Shown: positions 1-11,920 of the stretch, in pieces
Numbering within the stretch: the stretch's first letter is position 1
Layout of the letters: the number at the start of each line of letters is the position of its first letter
DNA from: Halomonas sp. SSL-5
Lineage (GTDB): Bacteria; Pseudomonadota; Gammaproteobacteria; Pseudomonadales; Halomonadaceae
NCBI RefSeq assembly: GCF_030708455.1
Contig: NZ_JAUYWF010000004.1
Coordinates: 248,001 to 312,000, forward strand
Direction of reading: 5' to 3'
Length of the DNA stretch: 64,000 bases
Program-made: the position numbers and the translations under genes
The notes under the pieces: generated by a model
What the model saw: the letters and a program-made list of their open reading frames with translations, nothing else
The model's database searches: none
What the model was told of the DNA's origin: nothing

Positions 1-1739
1 AACATGCCGCCACCCGCCATCAGGGGCACGATGGAGAGCATCTTGGCGCTGGTGCCGAGCTCGAGGATCGGGAACAGATCGGTGAGGTAGTCACGCAGGA
101 TGTTGCCGGTCACCGAGATGGTGTCGAGGCCACGGATCACACGCTCCAGGGTGTAGCGCATGGCACGCACCTGGGACATGATCTGGATATCCAGGCCCTC
201 GGTATCGTGCTCCTGGAGGTAGGCCCTGACCTTCTTGATCAGTTCGTTCTCGTGGGGGCGATAGGGGTCGAGCCAGAAGACCGCCGGCATGCCGGAGTCG
301 CGGCAGCGGTTCACGGCGAGCTTGACCCAGTCGCGGATCGGCTCGTCCTTGACCTGGCACATCCGCCAGATATCGCCCTCCTCGACGTTCTGGGTGAGCA
401 GCACCTCGCCGGTTTCCAGGTCGGTGATATTGGCCACGCCCGCCTCCGGCACCTCGAAGGTCTTGTCGTGGGAGCCGTACTCCTCGGCCTTCTGGGCCAT
501 CAGGCCGACGTTGGGCACGGTGCCCATGGTGGCCGGATCGAAGGCGCCATGCCACTTGCAGAAGTTGATCATCTCCTGGTAGATGCGGGCGAAGGTGGAC
601 TCCGGCATCACCGCCTTGACGTCCTTCATGCGGCCATCGGCGCCGTACATCTTGCCGCCGGCGCGGATCATGGCCGGCATCGAGGCGTCCACGATCACGT
701 CGCTGGGCGAGTGGAAGTTGGTGATGCCGCGTGCCGAATCGACCATGGCCAGCTCCGGGCGCTCATCGTGGCAGGCGTGCAGGTCGCGAACGATCTCGTC
801 ACGCTGGGCCTCGGGCAGGGTGTCAAGCTTCTCATAGAGGTTGGCGATGCCGTTGTTGACGTCGACGCCCAGCTCGTCGAACAGCGCGCCATGCTTCTCG
901 AAGGCCTCCTTGTAGAAGATCCTGACGCAGTGGCCGAACACGATGGGGTGCGAGACCTTCATCATGGTCGCCTTGACGTGCAGCGAGAACATCACGCCGG
1001 TCTTGCGCGCGTCCTCGATCTCCCGCTCGTAGAAGGCCAGCAGCGCCTTCTTGCTCATGAACATGCTGTCGATGACTTCGCCTTCCTGCAGCTCGACACG
1101 GGGCTTGAGCACCCGGGTCTCGCCGCTGGCGGTAATCAGTTCCATCTTCACGCTGCGGGCGCGATCCAGCGTCATCGACTTCTCGCCATCGTAGAAGTCG
1201 CCCTCATGCATGTGGGAGACGTGACTGCGCGAGGCCTGACTCCACTCCCCCATGTGGTGGGGATACTTGCGGGCATACTCCTTGACGGCCCGGGGCGCGC
1301 GGCGGTCGGAGTTACCCTCGCGCAGCACCGGGTTCACGGCGCTACCCATGACCTTGCCGTAGCGCGCCTTGATGTCCTTCTCCTTGTCGCTCTCCGGCTC
1401 ATCCGGGTAGTCCGGCAGCGGGTAGCCCTGGCCCTGCAACTCCTTGATGGCGGCCCGCAGCTGCGGCATGGAGGCGCTGATATTGGGCAGCTTGATGATG
1501 TTGGCTTCCGGCGTCTTGGCCAGGGCGCCCAGTTCGGCAAGGTGATCCTCGACGCGCTGGTCGTCGCTCAGGTAATCGGGAAACTGGGAGAGAATCCGGG
1601 CCGCCAGGGAGATGTCCCGCGTCTCGACCTCGACGCCGGCGGCGTCGGTGAAGGCGTCGATGATCGGCAGCAACGAATGGGTCGCCAGCGCAGGCGCTTC
1701 GTCGGTGAACGTGTAGATAATCTTCGGCGTTTTTGACAT
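1..1739 (-). CDS. icd: NADP-dependent isocitrate dehydrogenase, monomeric type (3' end outside window)
   Basis: Oxidative decarboxylation of isocitrate to 2-oxoglutarate with NADP in the TCA cycle. Read leftward from the ATG at 1737-1739 (start [20 protein letters not shown]), about 579 codons stay open to the window edge. The monomeric family is usually about 740 residues, so roughly the last fifth is missing. Family-typical stretches include [15 protein letters not shown] near residue 90 and [20 protein letters not shown] near residue 180. The monomeric form is unrelated in length and sequence to the dimeric E. coli Icd. It is divergent from rluE; the 289-base gap between them should hold both promoters. 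In Pseudomonas a monomeric idh lies in the same neighbourhood as nudJ-mnmA-hflD-purB (from memory), which supports the call. Confidence 0.95.
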   Translation of the reverse strand, partial: MSKTPKIIYTFTDEAPALATHSLLPIIDAFTDAAGVEVETRDISLAARILSQFPDYLSDDQRVEDHLAELGALAKTPEANIIKLPNISASMPQLRAAIKELQGQGYPLPDYPDEPESDKEKDIKARYGKVMGSAVNPVLREGNSDRRAPRAVKEYARKYPHHMGEWSQASRSHVSHMHEGDFYDGEKSMTLDRARSVKMELITASGETRVLKPRVELQEGEVIDSMFMSKKALLAFYEREIEDARKTGVMFSLHVKATMMKVSHPIVFGHCVRIFYKEAFEKHGALFDELGVDVNNGIANLYEKLDTLPEAQRDEIVRDLHACHDERPELAMVDSARGITNFHSPSDVIVDASMPAMIRAGGKMYGADGRMKDVKAVMPESTFARIYQEMINFCKWHGAFDPATMGTVPNVGLMAQKAEEYGSHDKTFEVPEAGVANITDLETGEVLLTQNVEEGDIWRMCQVKDEPIRDWVKLAVNRCRDSGMPAVFWLDPYRPHENELIKKVRAYLQEHDTEGLDIQIMSQVRAMRYTLERVIRGLDTISVTGNILRDYLTDLFPILELGTSAKMLSIVPLMAGGGM

Positions 1740-2028
1740 GTTGGCGTTGATCTCTCTGGTCGCTGCGGTAGCAAGAAACGGGATCGCTAGCGCGCTCACG
1801 ATGACTGGAACGGGGGACCCCGGCATGCTCTCCCCAGGTTGTGATTCGGCGAGGATGCGCTCGGCATCGACCCGGTGGCGGAGTCTCGGCAGGCCCCGGA
1901 ACGTCAAGGGCACTCCCGGCGAGCGTGCGCATTATACCAGCGACCCCGCGTCGGCGTATGCGCAATAAGGCTGACGCGCCGCCCGGCTCCCCCTGCCATC
2001 CCGCCCGGCTTGCCGGTAAGCTTGCCCC

Positions 2029-2682
2029 ATGAGCACTCTCTATCTGCTGCACAAGCCCTACCGCATGCTGTCCCAGTTCACCGACCGCGAGGACGGCGAC
2101 AGGGGGCCGCGCGCCACCCTGGCCGATGTCATCGACGTGCCCGGCATCTACCCCGCCGGTCGCCTCGACCACGATTCGGAAGGATTGTTGCTGCTCAGTG
2201 ACGACGGCGAGCTGATCCACCGCATCAGCCATCCGCGCCACAAGCAGCCCAAGACCTACCGGGTGCAGGTGGAGGGCTCCCCCGGGGATGACGCCCTGCA
2301 GGCACTGCGCGAGGGCGTGACGCTCGGCGACGGCATGACCCTGCCGGCGAAGGTGCGCCGCCTGGCGAACAGCGGCCTGCCCGAGCGCGACCCGCCACTG
2401 GACCCGAAGCGCCATCCCGTGACTACCTGGCTGGAGCTGACCATCGGCGAGGGGCGCAACCGACAGGTCAGGCGCATGACCGCCCACGTGGGCCACCCGA
2501 CCCTGCGCCTGGTGCGGGTGGCCATCGGCCCCTGGCGGCTGGACGGGCTGGCCCCGGGGCAATGGCGCCGCGAGACGCTGCACGCCCCGTCGGCCAACCG
2601 CCACACCACCGGGCAGCCTCGCGGATCCCGCCGCGGGCCCGCCGGCAAGAGACCCACCGACAAGCGAGGAGGCAGACGATGA
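2029..2682 (+). CDS. rluE: 23S rRNA pseudouridine synthase, RluE-like (RsuA family)
   Basis: Isomerises a uridine of 23S rRNA (U2457 in E. coli) to pseudouridine in the cytoplasm. The 217-residue product opens with the LLHKPYRMLSQFT motif and carries the catalytic signature GRLDHDSEGLLLLSDDG at about residues 44-60, where the Asp is the nucleophile. The RNRQVRRMTAHVGHPT-type motif follows in the second half. There is no N-terminal S4 domain, as in RluE. The last 25-30 residues are rich in Arg, Gly and Lys and look like a disordered RNA-binding tail longer than in E. coli. The stop overlaps the start of the Nudix gene by four bases (ATGA), so the two are probably translationally coupled. Gene order matches E. 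coli rluE-nudJ-mnmA-hflD-purB. Confidence 0.92.
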   Translation: MSTLYLLHKPYRMLSQFTDREDGDRGPRATLADVIDVPGIYPAGRLDHDSEGLLLLSDDGELIHRISHPRHKQPKTYRVQVEGSPGDDALQALREGVTLGDGMTLPAKVRRLANSGLPERDPPLDPKRHPVTTWLELTIGEGRNRQVRRMTAHVGHPTLRLVRVAIGPWRLDGLAPGQWRRETLHAPSANRHTTGQPRGSRRGPAGKRPTDKRGGRR

Positions 2683-3128
2683 GCCGCTGGCACCCCTATG
2701 TGACCGTGGCCTGCGTGGTGGAGCGCGCCGGGGCCTTCCTGATGGTGGAAGAGGATCGTGGCGGCCCGCAGACCCTGTTCAACCAGCCCGCCGGCCACCT
2801 GGAGCCCGGCGAGCGCATCCGCGATGCCGTCCTGCGCGAGGTGGAGGAGGAGACCGCCTGGCGGGTCGGCATCAGCGACTATCTCGGCATGTACGTCCAT
2901 GAGGCCCGGGATGGGCTGACCTTCCACAGCCACGCCTTCCTCGGCATGGCGCTGGCGCATATGGGCAACGACCTGGACCCGGCCATCCACGCCGCGCACT
3001 GGCTGACCCTGGAGCAGATCGAGGCGCTGGAGCGCGAGGGGCGCCTGCGCAGCCCGCTGGTACTGCGCCGCATCCGCGACGCCCTGGCCGGGCGCTTCTA
3101 CCCCATGGACGTGATCCACGAACGCTGA
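2679..3128 (+). CDS. nudJ: Nudix hydrolase, NudJ-like phosphatase
   Basis: A Nudix hydrolase of 149 residues. The E. coli counterpart NudJ acts on HMP-PP and other nucleoside or thiamine-precursor diphosphates, so substrate here is inferred from synteny. The Nudix box is plain at about residues 38-60 (GHLEPGERIRDAVLREVEEE), with the Glu residues that bind the catalytic metal. The start at 2679 is chosen because it overlaps the rluE stop as ATGA and is preceded by GAGGAGGC. An in-frame upstream ATG at 2562 would lie inside rluE and is unlikely. It is followed after 79 bases by mnmA. Confidence 0.9.
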   Translation: MSRWHPYVTVACVVERAGAFLMVEEDRGGPQTLFNQPAGHLEPGERIRDAVLREVEEETAWRVGISDYLGMYVHEARDGLTFHSHAFLGMALAHMGNDLDPAIHAAHWLTLEQIEALEREGRLRSPLVLRRIRDALAGRFYPMDVIHER

Positions 3129-3163
3129 GCTCTCGGCTCTCGGCGCCCGGCGCCATCTTCAGG

Positions 3164-3169
3164 TATAAT
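3164..3169 (+). promoter_or_regulatory. Candidate -10 element upstream of mnmA
   Basis: A perfect TATAAT lies 39 bases before the mnmA start, in the 79-base gap after nudJ. No good -35 hexamer is seen 16-18 bases upstream, so it may be a weak or activator-dependent promoter, or chance. It would give mnmA-hflD-purB-roxA transcription independent of rluE-nudJ. Confidence 0.35.
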
Positions 3170-3207
3170 CTCGCCCCATTTACGTCACACCGATTCCGAG
3201 GGCGCCC

Positions 3208-4316
3208 ATGACCGCCACCCCAGGCAAGGTGATCGTCGGCATGTCCGGCGGCGTCGACTCCTCCGTCTCCGCCCTGCTGCTGCTCGAGCAGGGCTATCAG
3301 GTCGAAGGCCTGTTCATGAAGAACTGGGATGAGGACGACGGCACCGAATACTGCACCGCCAAGGAAGACCTGGCCGACGCCGAGGCCGTGTGCGAGAAGC
3401 TCGGCATCCGGCTGCACACCGCCAACTTCGCCGCCGAGTACTGGGACAACGTCTTCGAGCACTTCCTGGCCGAGTACCAGGCCGGGCGCACGCCGAATCC
3501 GGACATCCTCTGCAACCGCGAGATCAAGTTCAAGGTGTTCCTGGAGTACGCCGAGATGCTGGGTGCCGAGAAGATCGCCACCGGCCACTATGTCCGGGCC
3601 GGCATCCGCCACGGTCGTCCGCGGCTGCTCAAGGGCCTCGATGCCAACAAGGACCAGAGCTACTTCCTGCACGCCGTGCCCGAGGCCGCCATCGCCCGCA
3701 CCCTCTTCCCGGTGGGCGAACTGGAGAAGCCCGAGGTACGCGCCATCGCCGAGCGCCACGACCTGGTGACCGCCAGGAAGAAGGATTCCACCGGCATCTG
3801 CTTCATCGGCGAGCGGCGCTTCCGCGACTTCCTCCAGCAGTACCTGCCGGCCCAGCCCGGGGTAATCGAGACCCCCGAGGGCGAGGTGATCGGCGAGCAC
3901 ATGGGCCTGATGTACTACACCCTGGGCCAGCGCCAGGGGCTCGGCATCGGCGGGCTCGCCCATCACCCCGAGGCGCCCTGGTACGTGGCCGCCAAGGACC
4001 TCGCGCGTAACGTGCTCGTCGCCGTCCAGGGCAAGCACCACCCGCTGCTCTATACCGACTCGCTGGCCACCGAGGCCATGGACTGGGTGGCCGGCGAGGC
4101 GCCGATGAGCGAGGGGCGGCTTACCGCCAAGACCCGCTACCGCCAGGCCGACGTGCCCTGTGCCTTCCGGACCCTCGAGGATGGCGGCGTCGAGGTGCTC
4201 TTCGACGACCCCCAGCGCGCCGTCACCCCCGGGCAGTCACTGGTGCTCTACGACGGCGAGATCTGCCTGGGCGGCGGCGTCATCCGCGAGACCTGGAACG
4301 CCGCGGAGGTCGCCGC

Positions 4317-4320
<4 letters not shown>
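3208..4320 (+). CDS. mnmA: tRNA 2-thiouridine(34) synthase MnmA
   Basis: ATP-dependent thiolation of U34 in tRNA-Lys, -Glu and -Gln, using sulfur relayed from a cysteine desulfurase. The 370-residue product has the PP-loop [20 protein letters not shown] at residues 11-30 and the two catalytic cysteines where expected: Cys102 in [12 protein letters not shown] and Cys198 in [12 protein letters not shown]. Its length matches the family. The stop overlaps hflD by four bases (ATGA at 4317-4320), consistent with coupled translation in the conserved mnmA-hflD-purB cluster. The sulfur donor is probably not the SUF desulfurase encoded at 44-45 kb but an IscS elsewhere in the genome (inference). Confidence 0.97.
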
Positions 4321-7568
<3,248 letters not shown>

Positions 7569-7610
7569 CGGCCTGCCGCCGGATCAGCCCCGAGCACGGG
7601 AAGGAATGTC

Positions 7611-8048
7611 ATGCAAGAAGCCAAGCTGGAGATTCGCGAGGGAAGCTGGGAGGCGCTCGGGCCCGAGGCCACCGAGATCCGTCGCGTCGTCTTCATCGAG
7701 GAGCAGGGCGTCTCCCGCGAGGAGGAGTGGGACGGCCGCGACGGCGACTGTCACCACTTCCTTGCCCTCAAGGATGGTCGGCCGGTGGGCACCGCCCGCC
7801 TGCTGCCGGACGCCCATATCGGCCGGGTCGCGGTGCTCGACTGGGCCCGCGGCCAGGGGATCGGCGTCGCCCTGATGCGCGCCGCCATCGAGGCGGCCCG
7901 CCGCCATGGCCACTCCGCCGTGGCGCTCGCCGCCCAGACCCACGCCCTCGCGTTCTACGCCCGACTCGGTTTCGAGGCCCATGGCCCGGAGTTCCTCGAC
8001 GCCGGCATACCGCATCGCAATATGCGCCTGCTGCTGGGTGACAGCTGA
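7611..8048 (+). CDS. GNAT family N-acetyltransferase (ElaA/YjcF-like)
   Basis: A 145-residue acyl-CoA-dependent acetyltransferase of unknown substrate. The N-terminal third holds RRVVFIEEQGVSREEEWDG, typical of the ElaA/YjcF subgroup. The acetyl-CoA-binding loop is RVAVLDWARGQGIGVALM (about residues 77-94), and AFYARLGFEAHGPEF is the usual GNAT C-terminal strand-helix. A good ribosome site (GGAAGG) precedes the ATG. A homologous acetyltransferase lies between purB and aceA in Pseudomonas (from memory), so the position is conserved. It is probably its own unit, 42 bases after roxA. Confidence 0.9.
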   Translation: MQEAKLEIREGSWEALGPEATEIRRVVFIEEQGVSREEEWDGRDGDCHHFLALKDGRPVGTARLLPDAHIGRVAVLDWARGQGIGVALMRAAIEAARRHGHSAVALAAQTHALAFYARLGFEAHGPEFLDAGIPHRNMRLLLGDS

Positions 8049-8078
8049 GTCACCCCTCCCGCCTTCAAACGAAATACC

Positions 8079-8114
8079 ACTACAGGAAGCCCCCTCACGG
8101 TGGCTTCCTGTAGT
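8079..8114. terminator. 13-bp perfect hairpin downstream of the GNAT gene
   Basis: A perfect inverted repeat (ACTACAGGAAGCC and its complement at 8079-8091 and 8102-8114) encloses a 10-base loop, 31 bases after the acetyltransferase stop. No T-tract follows on either strand, so it may be a Rho-assisted terminator or an mRNA 3'-end stabiliser rather than a classical intrinsic terminator. The rest of the 338-base gap to aceA (8049-8386) should hold the aceA promoter; no clear -35/-10 pair was recognised. Confidence 0.5.
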
Positions 8115-8386
8115 CGAGCTACAACCCTGCCTTACCCTAAGGGGCGATTGTTGTGTCCCGCCGCCATGGGCCATAGTGCTGGTCAAGGCGAGTGAGCAAA
8201 CGCGTGTTTCAGGCTCCTTTCACGGCCGGCCTCATACATTTGTTTCAAATCCGCCAGCATTCGACCAAGGCAGCAGAGACAGGCCGCCTTCGATCGATGA
8301 CCCTGATCTCACTTCGCAGGTGCAGCATCGACAGGCACCGGCAAGCGACCAACACCCGAGCGATTTCCCCGAGAGAGGATGGCCCC

Positions 8387-9979
8387 ATGTCATACCAGGA
8401 AGATATCAAGGCACTGTCCCAGCTTCGTGAAGCCATGCAGGGCAAGTGGGCGGACATCAGCCCCGAGAACGTCGCCCGCATGCGTGCCCAGAACCGCTTC
8501 AAGACCGGCCTGGACATCGCCAAGTACACCGCGAAGATCATGCGCGACGACATGGCGGCCTACGACGCGGACAGCGCCCAGTACACCCAATCGCTGGGCT
8601 GCTGGCACGGCTTCATCGGCCAGCAGAAGCTGATCTCCATCAAGAAGCACTTCGGCACCACCAAGAGCCGCTATCTCTACCTGTCCGGCTGGATGGTCGC
8701 CGCCCTGCGCTCCGAGTTCGGCCCGCTGCCTGACCAGTCCATGCACGAGAAGACCGCCGTCTCCGGCCTGATCGAGGAACTCTATACCTTCCTGCGCCAG
8801 GCCGATGCCTGGGAGCTCAACCACCTGTTCCGCGAACTGGAAGAGGCCCGTCAGGCGGGTGACAGCGCCAAGGCCAGCGAACTCGAGAAGGCGATCGACA
8901 ACCACGAGACCCACGTGGTGCCGATCATCGCCGATATCGACGCCGGTTTCGGCAACGCCGAGGCCACCTACCTGCTGGCCAAGCAGATGATCGAGGCGGG
9001 TGCCTGCTGCATCCAGATCGAGAACCAGGTCTCCGACGAGAAGCAGTGCGGCCACCAGGACGGCAAGGTCACCGTGCCCCACGAGGACTTCCTGGCCAAG
9101 ATCAATGCCGTGCGCTACGCCTTCCTGGAACTCGGCATCGATGACGGCGTGATCGTCGCGCGCACCGACTCCCTGGGCGCCGGCCTGACCCAGAAGATCG
9201 CCGTGACCAACGAGCCGGGCGATCTGGGCGACCAGTACAACAGCTTCCTCGACGGCGACGTCATCGAGAAGGCCGAGGACATCAACAACGGTGACGTGGT
9301 CATCAAGCAGGACGGCAAGCTGGTCAAGGTCAAGCGCCTGGCCTCGGGCCTCTTCCAGTTCAAGCCGGGTACCGGCGAGGACCGCGTGGTGCTGGACTGC
9401 ATCACCAGCCTGCAGAACGGTGCCGACCTGATCTGGATCGAGACCGAGAAGCCCCATGTCGGCCAGATCGCGGGCATGGTGAACCGCATCCGCCAGGCGG
9501 TGCCCGATGCCAAGCTGGTCTACAACAACAGCCCGTCCTTCAACTGGACGCTGAACTTCCGCCAGCAGGTGTTCGACGCCTGGCAGGAAGAAGGCAAGGA
9601 TGTCTCCGCCTACGATCGCGCCAAGCTGATGAGCCCGGAGTACGACGCCACCGAACTGGCCAAGCTGGCCGACGAGTGGACCCGCAACTTCCAGCGCGAT
9701 GCCTCGCGCGATGCCGGCATCTTCCACCACCTGATCACCCTGCCGACCTACCACACCGCGGCACTGTCCACCGACAGCCTGGCCAAGGGCTACTTCGGCG
9801 ACGAGGGCATGCTGGCCTACGTGGAAGGGGTCCAGCGCCGCGAGATCCGCGAGGGCATCGCCACCGTCCGCCACCAGGACATGGCCGGCTCCAACATCGG
9901 CGACGACCACAAGGAGTTCTTCCACGGCGAGGCGGCCCTCAAGGCCGGTGGCAAGGACAACACCATGAATCAGTTCTGA
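8387..9979 (+). CDS. aceA: Isocitrate lyase
   Basis: Splits isocitrate to glyoxylate and succinate, the first glyoxylate-shunt step. The product is 530 residues, the long isocitrate lyase form also found in Pseudomonas rather than the roughly 430-residue E. coli form. The catalytic cysteine is Cys221 in EKQCGHQDGK, the equivalent of the KKCGH motif, and GCWHGFIGQQKLISIKKHFG and VYNNSPSFNW are family-typical. The start at 8387 has a GAGAGAGG ribosome site 8 bases upstream; the open frame extends to 8192 but that part is not family-like. A strong intrinsic terminator follows. Its presence 6.6 kb from icd puts both isocitrate-consuming enzymes in one region. Confidence 0.97.
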   Translation: MSYQEDIKALSQLREAMQGKWADISPENVARMRAQNRFKTGLDIAKYTAKIMRDDMAAYDADSAQYTQSLGCWHGFIGQQKLISIKKHFGTTKSRYLYLSGWMVAALRSEFGPLPDQSMHEKTAVSGLIEELYTFLRQADAWELNHLFRELEEARQAGDSAKASELEKAIDNHETHVVPIIADIDAGFGNAEATYLLAKQMIEAGACCIQIENQVSDEKQCGHQDGKVTVPHEDFLAKINAVRYAFLELGIDDGVIVARTDSLGAGLTQKIAVTNEPGDLGDQYNSFLDGDVIEKAEDINNGDVVIKQDGKLVKVKRLASGLFQFKPGTGEDRVVLDCITSLQNGADLIWIETEKPHVGQIAGMVNRIRQAVPDAKLVYNNSPSFNWTLNFRQQVFDAWQEEGKDVSAYDRAKLMSPEYDATELAKLADEWTRNFQRDASRDAGIFHHLITLPTYHTAALSTDSLAKGYFGDEGMLAYVEGVQRREIREGIATVRHQDMAGSNIGDDHKEFFHGEAALKAGGKDNTMNQF

Positions 9980-10007
9980 GCATGCTGAGGCACTAGACGA
10001 AGACCCC

Positions 10008-10036
10008 GGGGGGAGGCACAGGCCTCCCCCCTTTTT
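10008..10036 (+). terminator. Intrinsic terminator of aceA
   Basis: A 10-bp perfect stem (GGGGGGAGGC with its complement at 10022-10031), 4-base loop ACAG, then TTTTT. It starts 28 bases after the aceA stop. Confidence 0.92.
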
Positions 10037-10236
10037 GCTTACGCCGATGCCGTGGCCAACGCTGGATATCCCCTTTTCTTGTCATCTTATCGGGCTAGAA
10101 TGAACAGCACTCGCCTGCCCGGCGCTGGCCAAGCGTGATGGCCACGGGTAGACTCGAACTAACAGAACAGTGTTCGCTCATTCGACAGGAAGTCATCGAA
10201 GCCATGGCTCTCGTTGAACGCCCCAGGAGGTCAAGC

Positions 10237-10713
10237 ATGATTCCCATGAAACGTCTTCTCCCCGTGCTCGCCATCGGCGCCATGACGCTGGCCGGCTGCG
10301 CCAACACCGCCCCCATGGGTGGCAACGTCTACAGCAGCAACCAGGTGGGCGCCGAGCAGACGGTGCGCTTCGGCACCATCCAGGCCCTGCGCCAGGTACA
10401 GGTGCAGGCCGACAGCCGCGCCGGCGGCATCGTCGGCACCGGTGGCGGCGCGGTGATCGGCGGCCTGCTGGGCAACCAGGTGGGCGGTGGCTCCGGTCGC
10501 ACCCTGGCCACCGCCGCCGGCGTCATCGCCGGCAGCGTGGCGGGCAGCAAGATCGAGGAGTCCGCCAACCGGGTCAGCGCCTGGGAGATGGAGATCCGCC
10601 GCGACGACGGCATGAATGTCGTGGTGGTGCAGAAGGCCGACCAGGCCTTCCAGGTCGGCCAGCGCGTGCGCCTGATCGGCAGCGGCAGCAACATCACCGT
10701 CGCCCCCTACTGA
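10237..10713 (+). CDS. slyB: SlyB-like outer membrane lipoprotein with glycine-zipper domain
   Basis: A 158-residue envelope lipoprotein of the 17-kDa surface antigen/SlyB/PcpA type. The signal sequence MIPMKRLLPVLAIGAMTLAG ends in a lipobox LAGC with Cys near residue 21; the following Ala-Asn gives no inner-membrane retention signal. Residues about 65-110 form a glycine-zipper segment (GTGGGAVIGGLLGNQVGGG) expected to insert into the outer membrane. The C-terminal 45 residues form a soluble SH3-like domain (VVVVQKADQAFQVGQRVRLI). SlyB in enterobacteria is PhoPQ-linked and stabilises the envelope; regulation here is unknown. The ATG at 10237 has a CAGGAGG ribosome site. Confidence 0.85.
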   Translation: MIPMKRLLPVLAIGAMTLAGCANTAPMGGNVYSSNQVGAEQTVRFGTIQALRQVQVQADSRAGGIVGTGGGAVIGGLLGNQVGGGSGRTLATAAGVIAGSVAGSKIEESANRVSAWEMEIRRDDGMNVVVVQKADQAFQVGQRVRLIGSGSNITVAPY

Positions 10714-10770
10714 GGGCGCGGTGGCCGTTGACGCCTGAGCCCTGACCGGGCGATGGCCGGCAATAACGAG

Positions 10771-10803
10771 AAAGGCCCGCGGAGTGATCCGCGGGCCTTT
10801 TCG
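10771..10803. terminator. Bidirectional terminator between slyB-like gene and a convergent small gene
   Basis: A 13-bp perfect stem (AAAGGCCCGCGGA and its complement, 10771-10783 and 10788-10800) with a GTGA loop. T-rich on the + strand and A-rich upstream, so it can act in both directions for the convergent genes on either side. Confidence 0.88.
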
Positions 10804-10860
10804 TGTCTATTGCTCTTTCCGGGGGGTCGAGCGGCCTGGCCAACTGGCCAGGCCAACGGC

Positions 10861-11142
10861 TCAGTGGAAATCCACCTTGCTCATCGCCCAGCCACCCAGC
10901 TTGACGGCGACCAGCACCAGCACACCCACCACGATGGCGGTCATCAGGACGTCCACCGGGCGCACCAGGGTAGTGGCACCGAGCACGGCCAGCGCCAGGC
11001 TCCAGACCACGGCGTTATCGCCGCCGGTCTGCATCGCCCGAGGCAGGAGGCAGTCCAGTGAAGCACTCAGCGAGGACCAGCGCTTGAGGGAGAGAACGAG
11101 GATCGCGGCGAAGGCGATCAGCCAGATCACGACTTGGGCCAT
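10861..11142 (-). CDS. Small inner-membrane protein, unrecognised family
   Basis: A 93-residue protein with three hydrophobic stretches: residues about 3-18, 45-60 and 65-82 (LMTAIVVGVLVLVAVKLGG). It has short polar connections, an Arg/Lys-containing first loop and no signal peptidase site, so it is probably an integral inner-membrane protein. The ATG at 11142 has AGACCTCC-complement spacing (GGAGGTC) just upstream, and GC-rich third positions support coding. It is convergent with the SlyB-like gene and shares its terminator. I do not recognise the family with confidence; no function is proposed. Confidence 0.6.
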   Translation of the reverse strand: MAQVVIWLIAFAAILVLSLKRWSSLSASLDCLLPRAMQTGGDNAVVWSLALAVLGATTLVRPVDVLMTAIVVGVLVLVAVKLGGWAMSKVDFH

Positions 11143-11364
11143 GGAGGTCTCCGGGGTTCGAGTGAGCGTCGTTGGAAGATTCGGGTGGCCGCTAGGTTAG
11201 CCCCGGCACCGGGGCGACGCAACCATCCGAAGGTCGCCGCCGGTGCGGGTGAACGCGACTCAGGATGGTGGCGCCGATCCTGAAAATGCCCCATCGCCCC
11301 TGACAGGATGCGCATGTCGCGTTACCATGCCCCCGACATGCACTCACCGAAAGGTTCTTCAATA

Positions 11365-11847
11365 ATGCAGATTGCGCAGAATTCCGTTGTCGCGTTCCAC
11401 TACACCCTGACCAACGACGCAGGTGAAGTGCTGGACAGCTCGGAAGGCCGCGAGCCGCTGACCTACCTCCACGGCGCCGGCAACATCATTCCGGGTCTCG
11501 AGAAGGAGCTTGAGGGCCGCGCCGCCGGCGACAAGCTCAATGCCACCGTGACGCCCGCCGAGGGCTACGGCGAGAAGCAGGAGCAGCTGGTGCAGGAAGT
11601 GCCGCGTGACGCCTTCCAGGGCGTCGAGAGCATCGAGCCCGGCATGCAGTTCCAGGCCCAGACCCAGGGCGGTCCGCTGATGGTCACCGTGACCCAGGTC
11701 GGCGGCGACACCGTCACCGTCGATGGCAACCACCCGCTGGCCGGCCAGACCCTGAACTTCGATGTCGAGATCGCCTCGGTTCGCGAAGCCAGCGAGGAAG
11801 AAGTCGAGCACGGTCACGTGCACGGCGAGGGCGGCCACGAGCACTGA
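11365..11847 (+). CDS. slyD: FKBP-type peptidyl-prolyl isomerase SlyD
   Basis: A cytoplasmic prolyl isomerase/chaperone that in E. coli also delivers nickel to hydrogenase. The 160-residue product has the FKBP half-domain (VVAFHYTLTNDAGEVLDSS), then the insert-in-flap chaperone domain (about residues 65-125, NLVQ-like QEQLVQEVPRDAFQGVESIE), then the FKBP closing strands with DGNHPLAGQTLNFDVEI. The C-terminus is a short His-rich tail (HGHVHGEGGHEH) that should bind divalent metal; it is much shorter than in E. coli SlyD. The start at 11365 is chosen because family proteins begin just before VVAFHY; an in-frame ATG at 11308 lacks family residues. A terminator follows. Confidence 0.93.
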   Translation: MQIAQNSVVAFHYTLTNDAGEVLDSSEGREPLTYLHGAGNIIPGLEKELEGRAAGDKLNATVTPAEGYGEKQEQLVQEVPRDAFQGVESIEPGMQFQAQTQGGPLMVTVTQVGGDTVTVDGNHPLAGQTLNFDVEIASVREASEEEVEHGHVHGEGGHEH

Positions 11848-11875
11848 GCCACTCAGTGAGCGTCACCGCATCGTG

Positions 11876-11903
11876 AAGGGGCAGCCGAGAGGCTGCCCCT
11901 TTT
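11876..11903. terminator. Intrinsic terminator after slyD
   Basis: An 11-bp stem (AAGGGGCAGCC with its complement at 11891-11901), GAGA loop, followed by TTTT. The AA at its 5' side means it may also terminate the convergent MFS gene. Confidence 0.9.
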
Positions 11904-11920
11904 GCATGGCGGATGGCGTG

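Noticed and set aside
207..1736. A 509-codon + strand open frame opposite isocitrate dehydrogenase
   Set aside because: It is the antisense shadow of the icd coding region; the minus-strand reading gives clear family motifs, and the + reading is His/Leu/Ala-rich with none.
8390..9925. A 511-codon minus-strand frame under aceA
   Set aside because: Antisense shadow of isocitrate lyase caused by GC-biased third positions; no motif.
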